Assembly (NCBI GenBank): GCA_964489525.1
Contig: CAZAYY010000008.1
Coordinates: forward strand, 1 to 64,000
Direction of reading: 5' to 3'
DNA: 64,000 nt
Source: CAZAYY01 sp964489525
Lineage (GTDB): Bacteria; Chloroflexota; Anaerolineae; Anaerolineales; JABWBV01
Part shown: positions 24,171 to 31,765 of the stretch, piece by piece
Position numbering within the stretch: position 1 is the stretch's first letter
How the letters are laid out: every line of letters starts with the position of its first letter
Notes under the pieces: generated by a model
Told to the model about the DNA's origin: nothing
The model's input: the letters and a program-made list of their open reading frames with translations, nothing else
Database searches by the model: none
Made by a program: the position numbers and the translations under genes

Positions 24171-25964
24171 TTAGTCTTGTGAATGAATCGGTTCAAAATT
24201 CAGCCTTAAGCGCTGCACCCAAATCCGGTTCTCTTCACAGATTTGTGTCGTGCGCAGTACTTTTTCCGGCAGGTTCGAAATTGGGTCGGTCATGATAACG
24301 CCCTGGATATTGTACTCTTTTATCAGCCCAGGGAGGGCATCCAGCCCACCCAAAATTTGCACACCATGAATCGAACGCCGGTGTTTGTAGGGGTCGTCGT
24401 CCAAAAACCCGGCAACATGATACCCCATGCGTGGGTTGTTCATAATCCAACGCAGCGCAATTTCCCCAAAATCCCCTGCGCCATAAATCAAAATGTGGGC
24501 CGATTGCAGTTTTTCAGCAGTTTGGCGAATGTAAAGCTGGTCAAGATACTTAAACGAAGTGCGTGAAGCAAACCAGCCCAGGAAAAGAAAGATGACAAAT
24601 AGAAAGAGCGAGGCGAAAGAGAAGCCGGGAAGCTGCCACCAGGTGATGATTACCAACCCCGAAAGCAAACCCCCAGCCGCTGCAGCCCGTCCAAAACTGG
24701 CCACATCTTCCAAACCCATATAGCGCCAGACGCCCCTGTACACCCCGAACAGAAAAAAAGTCAGGTACGAGATGCCCACCACCACCGGTGCGGCCTGTAA
24801 ATAATCTTCAATTTGGGTGTTGGTTAAATCCAACCCGGACTGAATCCACAACGCGGCGTATAAAGCCAGGGTAATCAGGAAGAAATCCAGGGTGATTTCA
24901 AAAAGGCGGCGCTTATAGGTCAGGTCCAGCATCAGGTTGGTGATGGCCCCCCTGGGTGCATTTTTCACGGTGACCACCTTCAGCCGGCCCAGGTATGCCG
25001 CCAGCAGGGCAAAAGCAATGGCCAGCGCTGGCAGCAGCAGCAGGCCCAGGTGATAATCAATGGCTTCAATCGCAGCGCCTGCTGCACCCGAAATGATGGC
25101 AACTGCGTATAAAACCAGCACAGCCCCACGTTCTGAAAGCCCAAACGCCACCAGCCGGTGGGAAGTGTGGTCTCGCCCGCCCTGGGTGGGCGATTGGCCG
25201 CGTAAAATGCGGGTGATTGTGACCAGTGTGGTGTCAATAATGGGCAGTAAAAACAGCAGGGTGGGGCCGCTGAGCACAGCAAACACATTCGAAGCCTGCG
25301 GTGTGCGCGCAATCGCCATGGCGGCCAGGGTGAAGCCCAAAAACAAGCTGCCGCTGTCACCCATGAAAATCGAGGCGGGTGGAAAGTTGTACAGCAAGAA
25401 CCCCAGGATGCTGCCCGCCAGGGAAAGGGCAATCAACCCAAATGGTTCACTTTGGGCGCTGTCAAAGAGGAAGAAGCTGAGGAAAGCCGCCGAAATAAAG
25501 GCAATCCCGCCAGCCAGCCCGTCCATGTTATCCAGGAAGTTGAGTGCATTGGTAATGCCCACCAGCCACACCACCGTAACCAGCATATTGAGCAGTTCCT
25601 GGCTGAAAAAGGCGGTGCGATACCCGGAAAAAACCACCAGCACCGCCGCCATGATTTGGCCGACCATCTTCACGGGTGGAGTGAGCGGTTTAAGGTCATC
25701 ATAAATACCGATAAAAAACATGATGCTTGAGCCAGCAACCAGCCCCCAGGGAATGCTGTTCCAATCGTTCAGCACCAACACAGCCAGGATAAACCCGATG
25801 TACATGGCCACGCCACCAAATACCGGTGTGACTTTCTTGTGCCAACGGTCTTCCTTGGGTTGGGCAACCAGGCCCCAACGGATGGCCAGGTTGCGAATCA
25901 CCGGAACAAGCAGCGCGCTGACTGCAAATGCAACCCCAAAACTTAGCAACGGCAGAATGAGCAT
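24171..25964 (-). CDS. TagO/WecA-like sugar-phosphate transferase fused to CapD-like N-terminal half
   Basis: A 597-residue protein. Residues 1-330 are a polyprenyl-phosphate HexNAc-1-phosphate transferase with about ten helices, and show GGVAMYIGF, IGIYDDLKPL, the catalytic NFLDNMDGLAGG and FMGDSGSLFLG. From about 345, four more helices carry the signature FGVYRGVWRYMGLEDV, followed by a Rossmann-type domain (ILIYGAGDFGEIALRW) as in the N-terminal half of CapD/WbpM-type dehydratases. The catalytic dehydratase half is absent. It probably starts a lipid-linked surface glycan. There is an AAGG before the ATG. Confidence 0.85.
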   Translation of the reverse strand: MLILPLLSFGVAFAVSALLVPVIRNLAIRWGLVAQPKEDRWHKKVTPVFGGVAMYIGFILAVLVLNDWNSIPWGLVAGSSIMFFIGIYDDLKPLTPPVKMVGQIMAAVLVVFSGYRTAFFSQELLNMLVTVVWLVGITNALNFLDNMDGLAGGIAFISAAFLSFFLFDSAQSEPFGLIALSLAGSILGFLLYNFPPASIFMGDSGSLFLGFTLAAMAIARTPQASNVFAVLSGPTLLFLLPIIDTTLVTITRILRGQSPTQGGRDHTSHRLVAFGLSERGAVLVLYAVAIISGAAGAAIEAIDYHLGLLLLPALAIAFALLAAYLGRLKVVTVKNAPRGAITNLMLDLTYKRRLFEITLDFFLITLALYAALWIQSGLDLTNTQIEDYLQAAPVVVGISYLTFFLFGVYRGVWRYMGLEDVASFGRAAAAGGLLSGLVIITWWQLPGFSFASLFLFVIFLFLGWFASRTSFKYLDQLYIRQTAEKLQSAHILIYGAGDFGEIALRWIMNNPRMGYHVAGFLDDDPYKHRRSIHGVQILGGLDALPGLIKEYNIQGVIMTDPISNLPEKVLRTTQICEENRIWVQRLRLNFEPIHSQD

Positions 25965-26226
25965 ACCTTGATTAAACCACTTTTGTTGTTTTTTTGGTAC
26001 ATTTCCGGTCGGGTTTTAACCCACAACTGGCGGATTTTCGCCACGGTTCACCCGGAAATGGCGGGTGAAGACTGAAAGTCACCATAAATGTTTTACCCGG
26101 GTATACAACCGGGACCTTACGCCGATACGATAACATACAAAACACAGCCGGACAAGATGCAGCCAATGGTACATTGTATCTATTTTCACCTATGCATGAG
26201 AAAAGGATAAGACTTACCAGAGCCGC

Positions 26227-26255
26227 TTGACAATGCCAACCCCGGCACATACAAT
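26227..26255 (+). promoter_or_regulatory. Promoter of cysK-cysE
   Basis: Consensus TTGACA (26227-26232), 17-bp spacer, TACAAT (26250-26255). The predicted start is near 26262, one base before the leader-peptide ATG. The roughly 240 bp between here and the divergent TagO gene at 25964 contain no supported gene. Confidence 0.82.
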
Positions 26256-26262
26256 CTTCTTT

Positions 26263-26313
26263 ATGTTATGGAAGCCCTTTTGCTTGTGTTTTGAGCGGGG
26301 GTTGGACTGCTGA
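26263..26313 (+). CDS. Cysteine-rich leader peptide
   Basis: A 16-codon frame, MLWKPFCLCFERGLDC, with Cys at 7, 9 and at the last sense codon. It starts about 2 nt after the predicted transcription start, so no ribosome site is possible and translation would be leaderless. It precedes a stem-rich leader and a terminator upstream of cysteine-synthesis genes. A role as cysteine sensor by ribosome stalling is inferred; the Cys density and the position are observed. Confidence 0.75.
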   Translation: MLWKPFCLCFERGLDC

Positions 26314-26469
26314 CTGAAAGGCTGAATGATGAGCCATCAAACGGCATCCGGCGCCCCGCGTTTCGAAGGCCTTAACGCCCCGAATATCGCAGCCTGACTG
26401 CCGTTTTTTTAATTAACCTACCTGGCATTGGTGATACCTCAGGCTTTTCTTACTGAGGTATTTTTCTTT
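26295..26469 (+). promoter_or_regulatory. Structured leader and terminator upstream of cysK
   Basis: Mutually exclusive pairings are visible. GCGGGG (26295-26300, inside the leader peptide) pairs with CCCCGC (26354-26359), which competes with the hairpin GCGTT/AACGC (26358-26378). AGGCTG (26319-26324) pairs with CAGCCT (26390-26395), which crosses AAACGGCA (26339-26346) with TGCCGTTT (26399-26406, then a T run). A clear intrinsic terminator, ATACCTCAG/CTGAGGTAT (26434-26461) plus TTTTTCTTT, lies 120 bp before cysK. The order of folding has not been computed. Confidence 0.65.
26434..26469 (+). terminator. Intrinsic terminator in the cysK leader
   Basis: A perfect 9-bp stem ATACCTCAG/CTGAGGTAT with a 10-nt loop, followed by TTTTTCTTT. 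It would stop transcription before cysK unless an alternative fold prevents it. Confidence 0.8.
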
Positions 26470-26488
26470 AACAATCGTAATAATTCAA

Positions 26489-26550
26489 CCCCACCCCCCA
26501 CACCCCGCCCCAATCTTGGGGCGGGGGAGAATACAGGGGGATGGGCGAGT
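26489..26550. repeat. GC-rich hairpin repeat, copy 2
   Basis: Same architecture as the copy at 23071: CCCCACCCCCC, then CCCGCCCCA/TTGGGGCGGG, then CAGGGGGATGGGCGAG. It lies between the terminator and the cysK ribosome site. Confidence 0.6.
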
Positions 26551-26589
26551 AGTTGCAAAAACCAATAGTGTATTTGAGGAGATTTTGAA

Positions 26590-27522
26590 ATGAAAATTGC
26601 AAACAACGTAACCGAACTGATTGGTAACACCCCACTGGTGCGCCTGAATCGCCTGGCAGAAGGTGCCGCGGCCGAGGTGGTGGTCAAGTTGGAGTTCTTT
26701 AACCCCGCCCACAGTGTCAAAGACCGGATTGGCGTGGCCATGATTGAGGCTGCAGAGCAAGCCGGGCTGATTAAAGAAGATACGATCATCTTAGAGCCTA
26801 CCAGCGGTAACACCGGAATCGCCCTGGCCTTTGTTTGCGCGGCGAAAGGCTATGCCTGCACCCTGGTGATGCCCGAAACCATGAGTAAGGAACGCCGCAT
26901 GCTGCTGCGAGCCTACGGGGCCGAGCTTGTGCTGACCCCTGGCAGCGAGGGCATGGGTGGGGCCATTCGCACCGCCAACGAAATGGCCGCCGCCAACCCG
27001 CGCTACTTTATTCCCCAGCAGTTCCAAAACCCGGCCAACCCCGCCATCCACCGCCGCACCACTGCCGAAGAAATCTGGAACGATACCGATGGCCAGGTAG
27101 ACATCCTGGTTTCGGGTGTGGGCACTGGCGGCACCATCACCGGTGTGGGTGAAGTGCTCAAGGGGCGCAAGCCCGGCTTCCAGGTGATTGCTGTTGAACC
27201 GGATGCCTCCCCTGTGCTGTCGGGTGGGGCCAAAGGGCCGCATCCCATCCAGGGGATTGGCGCCGGGTTTGTCCCCGATGTGCTCAACACTCAAATTTAC
27301 GATGAAGTTATCCGGGTAAAGGCAGATGACGCCTTTGACACCGCCCGGCGCATGGCTCGCGAAGAGGGCCTTTTGGTGGGCATCTCTTCCGGCGCGGCTG
27401 CCTGGGCTGCCCTGCAGGTGGCCCGCCGCCCGGAAAACGCCGGTAAACGGATTGTGGTCATCATTCCCTCTTTTGGCGAACGCTACCTGAGCACTGCTCT
27501 GTTTGCCAGCCTGGCTGACTGA
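26590..27522 (+). CDS. cysK: Cysteine synthase A
   Basis: A 310-residue PLP enzyme making cysteine from O-acetylserine and sulfide. The PLP Lys is in PAHSVKDRIG, the substrate loop is EPTSGNTGIALAF, the PLP-phosphate loop is GVGTGGTITGVG, and the C-terminal part is GISSGAAAWAAL. GAGGAG precedes the ATG. cysE follows 55 bp downstream in the same direction, the usual partner that supplies O-acetylserine and forms the cysteine synthase complex. Confidence 0.95.
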   Translation: MKIANNVTELIGNTPLVRLNRLAEGAAAEVVVKLEFFNPAHSVKDRIGVAMIEAAEQAGLIKEDTIILEPTSGNTGIALAFVCAAKGYACTLVMPETMSKERRMLLRAYGAELVLTPGSEGMGGAIRTANEMAAANPRYFIPQQFQNPANPAIHRRTTAEEIWNDTDGQVDILVSGVGTGGTITGVGEVLKGRKPGFQVIAVEPDASPVLSGGAKGPHPIQGIGAGFVPDVLNTQIYDEVIRVKADDAFDTARRMAREEGLLVGISSGAAAWAALQVARRPENAGKRIVVIIPSFGERYLSTALFASLAD

Positions 27523-27577
27523 ACCCTCGCCGGGCGGTGGGTTGGCCTGCCGCCCGGCTAAACATGCAAGGATGTAT

Positions 27578-28363
27578 ATGGCAGAAATATCCGCCCCCGG
27601 TTCCATTTCAAAGGACGAACGTCTTTCTTTGCGCAGGCTGCTGCAAATCCCCGGCATGGCGCTGCGCCTGGTGCGGGAAGATGTGGCCTCTGTGAAAGAG
27701 CGAGACCCGGCCGCCCGTTCTACCCTTGAAATTATGCTCCTCTACCCCGGGCTGCACGCAGTTTGGGGCCACCGGCTGTCGCACTGGCTGTGGAAGCACA
27801 AAGCCAGGCTGGTTGCCCGCTGGATCTCCCAACTGATGCGCGGCCTCACCGGAATTGAAATTCACCCTGGGGCAACCATTGGCCGCCGCCTGTTTATTGA
27901 TCATGGTATGGGCGTGGTGATTGGGGAAACTGCTGAAATCGGCTCGGATGTTACCCTCTACCACGGTGTTACCCTGGGCGGCACCAGCCTTAACAAAGGT
28001 AAGCGCCACCCAACCCTGGGGGATCGGGTGGTGGTGGGCGCCGGGGGCAAGGTGTTGGGGGCCATTCTGGTGGGCGCCGACAGCCGGATTGGCGCCAACG
28101 CGGTGGTGGTTAAGCCTGTTCCTGCGAATTCAGTGGTGGTGGGGGTGCCTGGTCAGGTGGTGGTGCGCAGCAAGCCGCACCTGCCAACCGACGCCCCCGA
28201 CCTTAACCATGGGTCGCTGCCCGATACGTTTGGGGTGGCTATTGCCAGCCTGATGGAGCGGGTGGTTCAGCTTGAAGAGCGCCTCGAAGGGCACGAAAGT
28301 GAAATCCCACACCCGCATCTTTCAGAAGAAGGGGTGTGGGATGGAATTGAATTTCAGATTTAG
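27578..28363 (+). CDS. cysE: Serine O-acetyltransferase
   Basis: A 261-residue enzyme that acetylates serine with acetyl-CoA. The N-terminal helical part has YPGLHAVWGHRLSHWLW. The left-handed beta-helix hexapeptide repeats include the catalytic IDHGMGVVIGETAEIG and TLYHGVTLGGT. The C-terminal tail is longer than in the short EpsC-type enzymes, ending in an acidic coiled stretch and GVWDGIEFQI, with a terminal Ile as used for docking to CysK. The start at 27578 follows AAGG; an ATG 6 nt earlier is possible. Confidence 0.93.
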   Translation: MAEISAPGSISKDERLSLRRLLQIPGMALRLVREDVASVKERDPAARSTLEIMLLYPGLHAVWGHRLSHWLWKHKARLVARWISQLMRGLTGIEIHPGATIGRRLFIDHGMGVVIGETAEIGSDVTLYHGVTLGGTSLNKGKRHPTLGDRVVVGAGGKVLGAILVGADSRIGANAVVVKPVPANSVVVGVPGQVVVRSKPHLPTDAPDLNHGSLPDTFGVAIASLMERVVQLEERLEGHESEIPHPHLSEEGVWDGIEFQI

Positions 28364-28430
28364 TTTGCTTGCCCTTTTGCAGCCGGCATTGCCAGGGGGC
28401 GGCTGACGGCCGGGTTGAAACTCCGCTGGG

Positions 28431-28883
28431 TCAAATTTGCGGGTCGCTGTCTCCAATGGGTTGGCCGCAATATGGACAGGTGTTCCAATCAGCAGCAGTG
28501 GGTTTGCCGCAGTTCGGGCAGGCCTGGGTCGGGCTGGCCGATTCCACCATTGCCGGTGCGGTTGAACTTATCCCGCTGTTTCCGGCAGCCGCCCGCCGGC
28601 GGTTGGCGAACAGGCTGTAGGCACCCCAGGCCGCCAGGCCAATCACAACCAGCCACAAAAGCCAGCCAAGGCCAAACCCAATAAAATGCATATCGGATAA
28701 ATGGTCGAAGCCAGACCCAATAAAGCGGTGTCCGTCCATCATCGAGACGCGATCCATCCGTCCCGAAAGACCGCTTATCCGGGCATAGCCCAGAAACATT
28801 CCCAGCCGAAAAATGCCTGCAACGGCCGCCAGGGCCAGCAAAACGCCGCCAATCCCCAAAATCCATTTCCAAACTTTATTCAT
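28431..28883 (-). CDS. Membrane protein with C-terminal zinc ribbon
   Basis: A 150-residue protein of unknown function. Two membrane helices (KWILGIGGVLLALAAVAGI near 6-24 and GLGWLLWLVVIGLAAWGAYSLF near 72-93) flank a short Met/His/Asp-rich loop. The C terminus is a zinc ribbon, CPNCGKPTAADWNTCPYCGQ. GGAGG precedes the ATG. It converges with cysE. The fold is a common bacterial layout but gives no function. Confidence 0.75.
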   Translation of the reverse strand: MNKVWKWILGIGGVLLALAAVAGIFRLGMFLGYARISGLSGRMDRVSMMDGHRFIGSGFDHLSDMHFIGFGLGWLLWLVVIGLAAWGAYSLFANRRRAAAGNSGISSTAPAMVESASPTQACPNCGKPTAADWNTCPYCGQPIGDSDPQI

Positions 28884-29055
28884 CGTTCTACCTCCAGGTC
28901 AATTTTTTCTTTAATCATACGCCGGGCTTGTGAAGAAGTTATGTAGATGTCGTTAAAAGCCTGAAAAACCACAGGTTCAAAAATTTTGTCAGTGTGATTC
29001 GCATGCCAATTCGGGTACAATCCAACCTGCATTTTTATCAATTGAGGATAACCCT

Positions 29056-29406
29056 ATGCCCGGATTTTTAGAAAAACTTTTTGGTCCGCCCATTCAATCT
29101 ATCACTGCTCAGGAAGCCCACGAACGTCTGGGGCGCAAAGGTGGCCAATCCCCCATTCTGCTGGATGTGCGCAACAAGGATGAATTCCAGCTTATCCACG
29201 CCCCCAACGCCAGGCTGGTTCCCCTGCACGAGCTAAGCCGGCGGATGAACGACCTGCCCAAGAACCGCGAAATCCTGGTCATTTGTGCTTCAGGCTCCCG
29301 CAGCCGCCCGGCCACCAAGGCGTTGGTTCAGGCTGGCTATACCGCCCTGAACGTCTCCGGCGGGATGAATGCCTGGGTTCGCTCCGGCCTCCCGATTAAA
29401 CGCTAA
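29056..29406 (+). CDS. Rhodanese-like sulfurtransferase
   Basis: A 116-residue single-domain rhodanese. LLDVRNKDEFQLIHAPNA is the domain start and VICASGSRSRPATKAL is the active-site loop with the persulfide-carrying Cys. The C terminus NVSGGMNAWVRSGLP is typical. GAGGA lies before the ATG. It is preceded by a weak promoter with a TACAAT box and stands alone. It may relay sulfur from a desulfurase; the target is unknown. Confidence 0.88.
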   Translation: MPGFLEKLFGPPIQSITAQEAHERLGRKGGQSPILLDVRNKDEFQLIHAPNARLVPLHELSRRMNDLPKNREILVICASGSRSRPATKALVQAGYTALNVSGGMNAWVRSGLPIKR

Positions 29407-29520
29407 CCCCCTTTTTGTTCGAAATCCCCACAAAAAACACCCCTTTATCCAGAATAAGGAGTAGATAGCGTATAATACTTTGAAGTATATTGCGCTTCTC
29501 GGTTTTTTATGGGTGAACGG

Positions 29521-29577
29521 TAAATGCTCACCCATGCCCTGCCCCCCACAACCCAGGGCGTGGCCTGGGTGGGGATG
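29521..29577. repeat. GC-rich hairpin repeat, inverted diverged copy
   Basis: Read on the minus strand it ends ATGGGTGAGCATTTA, matching the tail of the copy at 23071, and keeps the CCCCACCC start and the G-rich second arm. It lies between the rhodanese gene and the tRNA terminator. Confidence 0.5.
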
Positions 29578-29597
29578 TGTAGTTACCCTGAAATAAC

Positions 29598-29627
29598 AAA
29601 AAACACAGCCGAAAGGCTGTGTTTTTT
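29598..29627 (-). terminator. Terminator of tRNA-fMet (bidirectional shape)
   Basis: A perfect 13-bp stem AAAAAACACAGCC/GGCTGTGTTTTTT closed by a GAAA tetraloop, with T runs in both directions. It lies directly after the tRNA. Confidence 0.9.
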
Positions 29628-29629
29628 CA

Positions 29630-29703
29630 GGTAGCGGGGAGAGGATTCGAACCCCTGACCTTCGGGTTATGAGCCCGACGAGCTGCCACTGCTCCACCCC
29701 GCA
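29630..29703 (-). tRNA. Initiator tRNA-fMet (CAT)
   Basis: Cloverleaf with anticodon CAT. Positions 1 and 72 are T and T, so they do not pair, and the anticodon stem ends in three G-C pairs; both are initiator hallmarks. The 3' end reads ACC then T, so CCA is not fully encoded. Confidence 0.93.
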
Positions 29704-29721
29704 TCGTTTTAAGCGGCGGAT

Positions 29722-29750
29722 ATTGTAGCACGCAGGCCTGCCATCGTCAA
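29722..29750 (-). promoter_or_regulatory. Promoter of tRNA-fMet
   Basis: TTGACG (29745-29750), 17-bp spacer, TACAAT (29722-29727) on the minus strand. The -35 box overlaps the stop codon of the ftsB-like gene. Confidence 0.8.
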
Positions 29751-30130
29751 GGCTTGCTGAAGAACAGCTGCTGCCAGACTTGCCAGTTCTCCAGTGGGGT
29801 AAGCGCAGCAGGGGGAGCGGCAGCCACTTCAACCAAATTTCGACTTTCAGGAATGACCACAACCACATACTCGTTTGGGTTACCCTGAACCATCCGGTTT
29901 TCGCTGTATGCCCATTCTGCAACGATTTCGTCTGATTTGGCATACTCCACTTTGGCTTGCAAAGTCGCGTTATACCGCGCCAATTCATTTACCCGTGCCT
30001 CAACCTCTGCCCGGTCGCGTTTCATCTGATTTAACTCAGTGATGCGGGTGTTCAGATCTCCCAGGAGAAAGAACAAAATCCCAATCCCAAAGACAATAAT
30101 CAATCTGCGCAGGTTTTCTTGCAGGTTCAT
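29747..30130 (-). CDS. FtsB/DivIC-like septum protein
   Basis: A 127-residue protein with one N-terminal membrane helix (LIIVFGIGILFFLLGDL) followed by a coiled coil (RITELNQMKRDRAEVEARVNEL) and a short extracellular tail. This is the shape of the FtsB/DivIC division proteins that link FtsL and FtsQ. AEWAYSENRMVQGNPNEY matches the region after the coil in this family. The start at 30130 follows a GGAG. It lies between two tRNA genes and is not in a division operon. Confidence 0.75.
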   Translation of the reverse strand: MNLQENLRRLIIVFGIGILFFLLGDLNTRITELNQMKRDRAEVEARVNELARYNATLQAKVEYAKSDEIVAEWAYSENRMVQGNPNEYVVVVIPESRNLVEVAAAPPAALTPLENWQVWQQLFFSKP

Positions 30131-30279
30131 ACCTTTGCTGCTCCAACAGTCAATCCAAGCCGATTGTTTCAGGTAATCGCCACCAGTGCCCGGATCCTTT
30201 CTTAATTGCATTCGGCGATTTGTCCAACAGCCGTTTCATCCGGATCCGGTACAAGAATTATACCAGGATCCCAAGAAGC

Positions 30280-30310
30280 AAAAAAATGGGCTGTACCAAA
30301 GTACAGCCCA
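30280..30310 (-). terminator. Terminator of tRNA-Leu
   Basis: A perfect 10-bp stem (30287-30296 with 30301-30310) and a 4-nt loop, followed on the minus strand by seven T residues. Confidence 0.88.
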
Positions 30311-30321
30311 TTCACGCCGGA

Positions 30322-30405
30322 TGCCGAAGGTGGGAGTCGAACCCACACTGGAGTAATCCAACTACGCCCTGAACGTAGCGCGTCTGCCAATTCCGCCACT
30401 TCGGC
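30322..30405 (-). tRNA. tRNA-Leu (CAG)
   Basis: An 84-nt class II tRNA with acceptor GCCGAAG/CTTCGGC, anticodon stem CTACG/CGTAG around loop TTCAGGG (anticodon CAG), a long variable arm, and a normal T loop GTTCGACTC. CCA is not encoded. Confidence 0.93.
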
Positions 30406-30415
30406 GTGTTGGGAT

Positions 30416-30443
30416 ATTGTACACAGAATTTTTTAACTGTCAA
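30416..30443 (-). promoter_or_regulatory. Promoter of tRNA-Leu
   Basis: TTGACA (30438-30443), 16-bp spacer, TACAAT (30416-30421) on the minus strand, about 10 bp before the tRNA. Confidence 0.78.
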
Positions 30444-30676
30444 CGGTTAAAGTTGCCCCTCAGAATAACTGCTCACCTATCCGAGGGATACCTGATCTTG
30501 TGCCCGTGCCAAAGCCTGGGGCGGGAGACACGGCGAAAGCCGCGACCACAGGGGAATAGGGCGAACGGATTATAGGAAGCACCTGAACAAGCCTGGATGC
30601 ATTCTTTTATGCGTTATAATCAGAACAGATCGAAATTTTAAAAGGGTATTTTACAAATTGATGATCAGAGGATGCT

Positions 30677-31765
30677 GTGCCAAAGAGAGAACCCCTCAAA
30701 CCCCTATTAAAAATCAATCAATTAAAAACCTATTTTTATACCGATGCCGGGGTAGTCAAGGCTGTGGATGGTGTGGATTTTGAAGTGGCCCCTGGCGAAG
30801 TGTTAGGCCTGGTGGGCGAATCTGGCTGCGGAAAAAGCGTTACATCGCTGTCCATCATGCGTCTGATTAGCGTACCCGGCCGGATTGTGGACGGGCAGAT
30901 TGTGTTTGAGGACGCCGATTTGCTCACCCTCTCTGAAGCCGAGATGGTCCAAATGCGTGGCAACCGCATTTCGATGATTTTCCAACAGCCCCAAACCAGC
31001 CTCAACCCGGTGTTTACCGTTGGCGACCAGGTGGCAGAGGTCTTCGTACTTCACCAAAACCTGAATAAAAAAGAAGCCTGGACCAAAGCCGTAGAACTGC
31101 TGAAGTTGGTAGGCATTCCCGACGCTGAACGCAAAGCCAGGGCATACCCTCATGAAATGTCAGGCGGCCAGGCCCAGCGGGTGATGATTGCCATGGCCTT
31201 GGCGCTCAGCCCGCAGCTGTTGATTGCCGACGAGCCTACCACCGCATTGGATGTCACCATCCAGGCCCAAATTTTGGACCTGATTCGCGACCTTACCCAA
31301 CGCCTGGGAACTGCGGTCATCCTGATTACCCACGACCTGGGCGTTGTGGCCGAACTGGCCGACCGGGTTGCAGTGATGTATGCCGGCCAAATTGTCGAAC
31401 AGGCCGATGTCCACACCCTGTTTAGAGAACCCCTCCATCCCTACACCCGGGGGCTGATTGATTCGATTCCCATCCTTGGCCAGTTAAAAGAAACCCTGGA
31501 AGTGATTCCAGGTACCGTCCCCAACCTGGTCAACCTGCCGCCCGGCTGTCGCTTCGCGCCGCGCTGCCGCGCCAGGCAAGCTTACCAGATGTCCATCTGT
31601 CAGGAAATTGAACCCGAACTTTCCGATGCGCGTGCTGAACACCTTGTCCGCTGCTGGTTATACACCGATCACTCCGGTCACCCTGCCCCCCTGCGCACCG
31701 GGGTATTGGATTCGGCCATCGTTGCCGAAAAAATTGCCACCCTTGCAGAGGAGGGATCCAAATGA
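30677..31765 (+). CDS. Peptide ABC transporter ATPase, OppD/DppD type
   Basis: A 362-residue nucleotide-binding subunit of an oligopeptide or dipeptide importer. Walker A is GESGCGKSVTSL, the signature is MSGGQAQRVMIA, and Walker B is LLIADEPTTALD. The C-terminal oligopeptide extension PPGCRFAPRC carries a Cys cluster that in relatives can bind Fe-S. It starts with GTG behind a GAGGA and overlaps oppF by 4 bp. No permease or binding-protein gene is adjacent, so its partners are encoded elsewhere. Confidence 0.9.
   Translation: MPKREPLKPLLKINQLKTYFYTDAGVVKAVDGVDFEVAPGEVLGLVGESGCGKSVTSLSIMRLISVPGRIVDGQIVFEDADLLTLSEAEMVQMRGNRISMIFQQPQTSLNPVFTVGDQVAEVFVLHQNLNKKEAWTKAVELLKLVGIPDAERKARAYPHEMSGGQAQRVMIAMALALSPQLLIADEPTTALDVTIQAQILDLIRDLTQRLGTAVILITHDLGVVAELADRVAVMYAGQIVEQADVHTLFREPLHPYTRGLIDSIPILGQLKETLEVIPGTVPNLVNLPPGCRFAPRCRARQAYQMSICQEIEPELSDARAEHLVRCWLYTDHSGHPAPLRTGVLDSAIVAEKIATLAEEGSK

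Noticed and set aside
25972..26250. 92-codon frame on the minus strand upstream of the TagO-like gene
   Set aside because: No ribosome site, no family resemblance, and Cys/Lys-rich irregular composition; more likely untranslated leader.
26319..26340. Hammerhead ribozyme core (TGATGAG)
   Set aside because: The required CUGAUGA...GAAA arrangement is not there; the segment simply forms a short GGCT/AGCC hairpin.
26262..26411. Stand-alone small RNA such as 6S RNA, SRP RNA or a T-box
   Set aside because: None of the conserved sequence motifs of those classes is present. The short Cys-rich frame and the nearby cys genes explain the region better as an attenuator leader.
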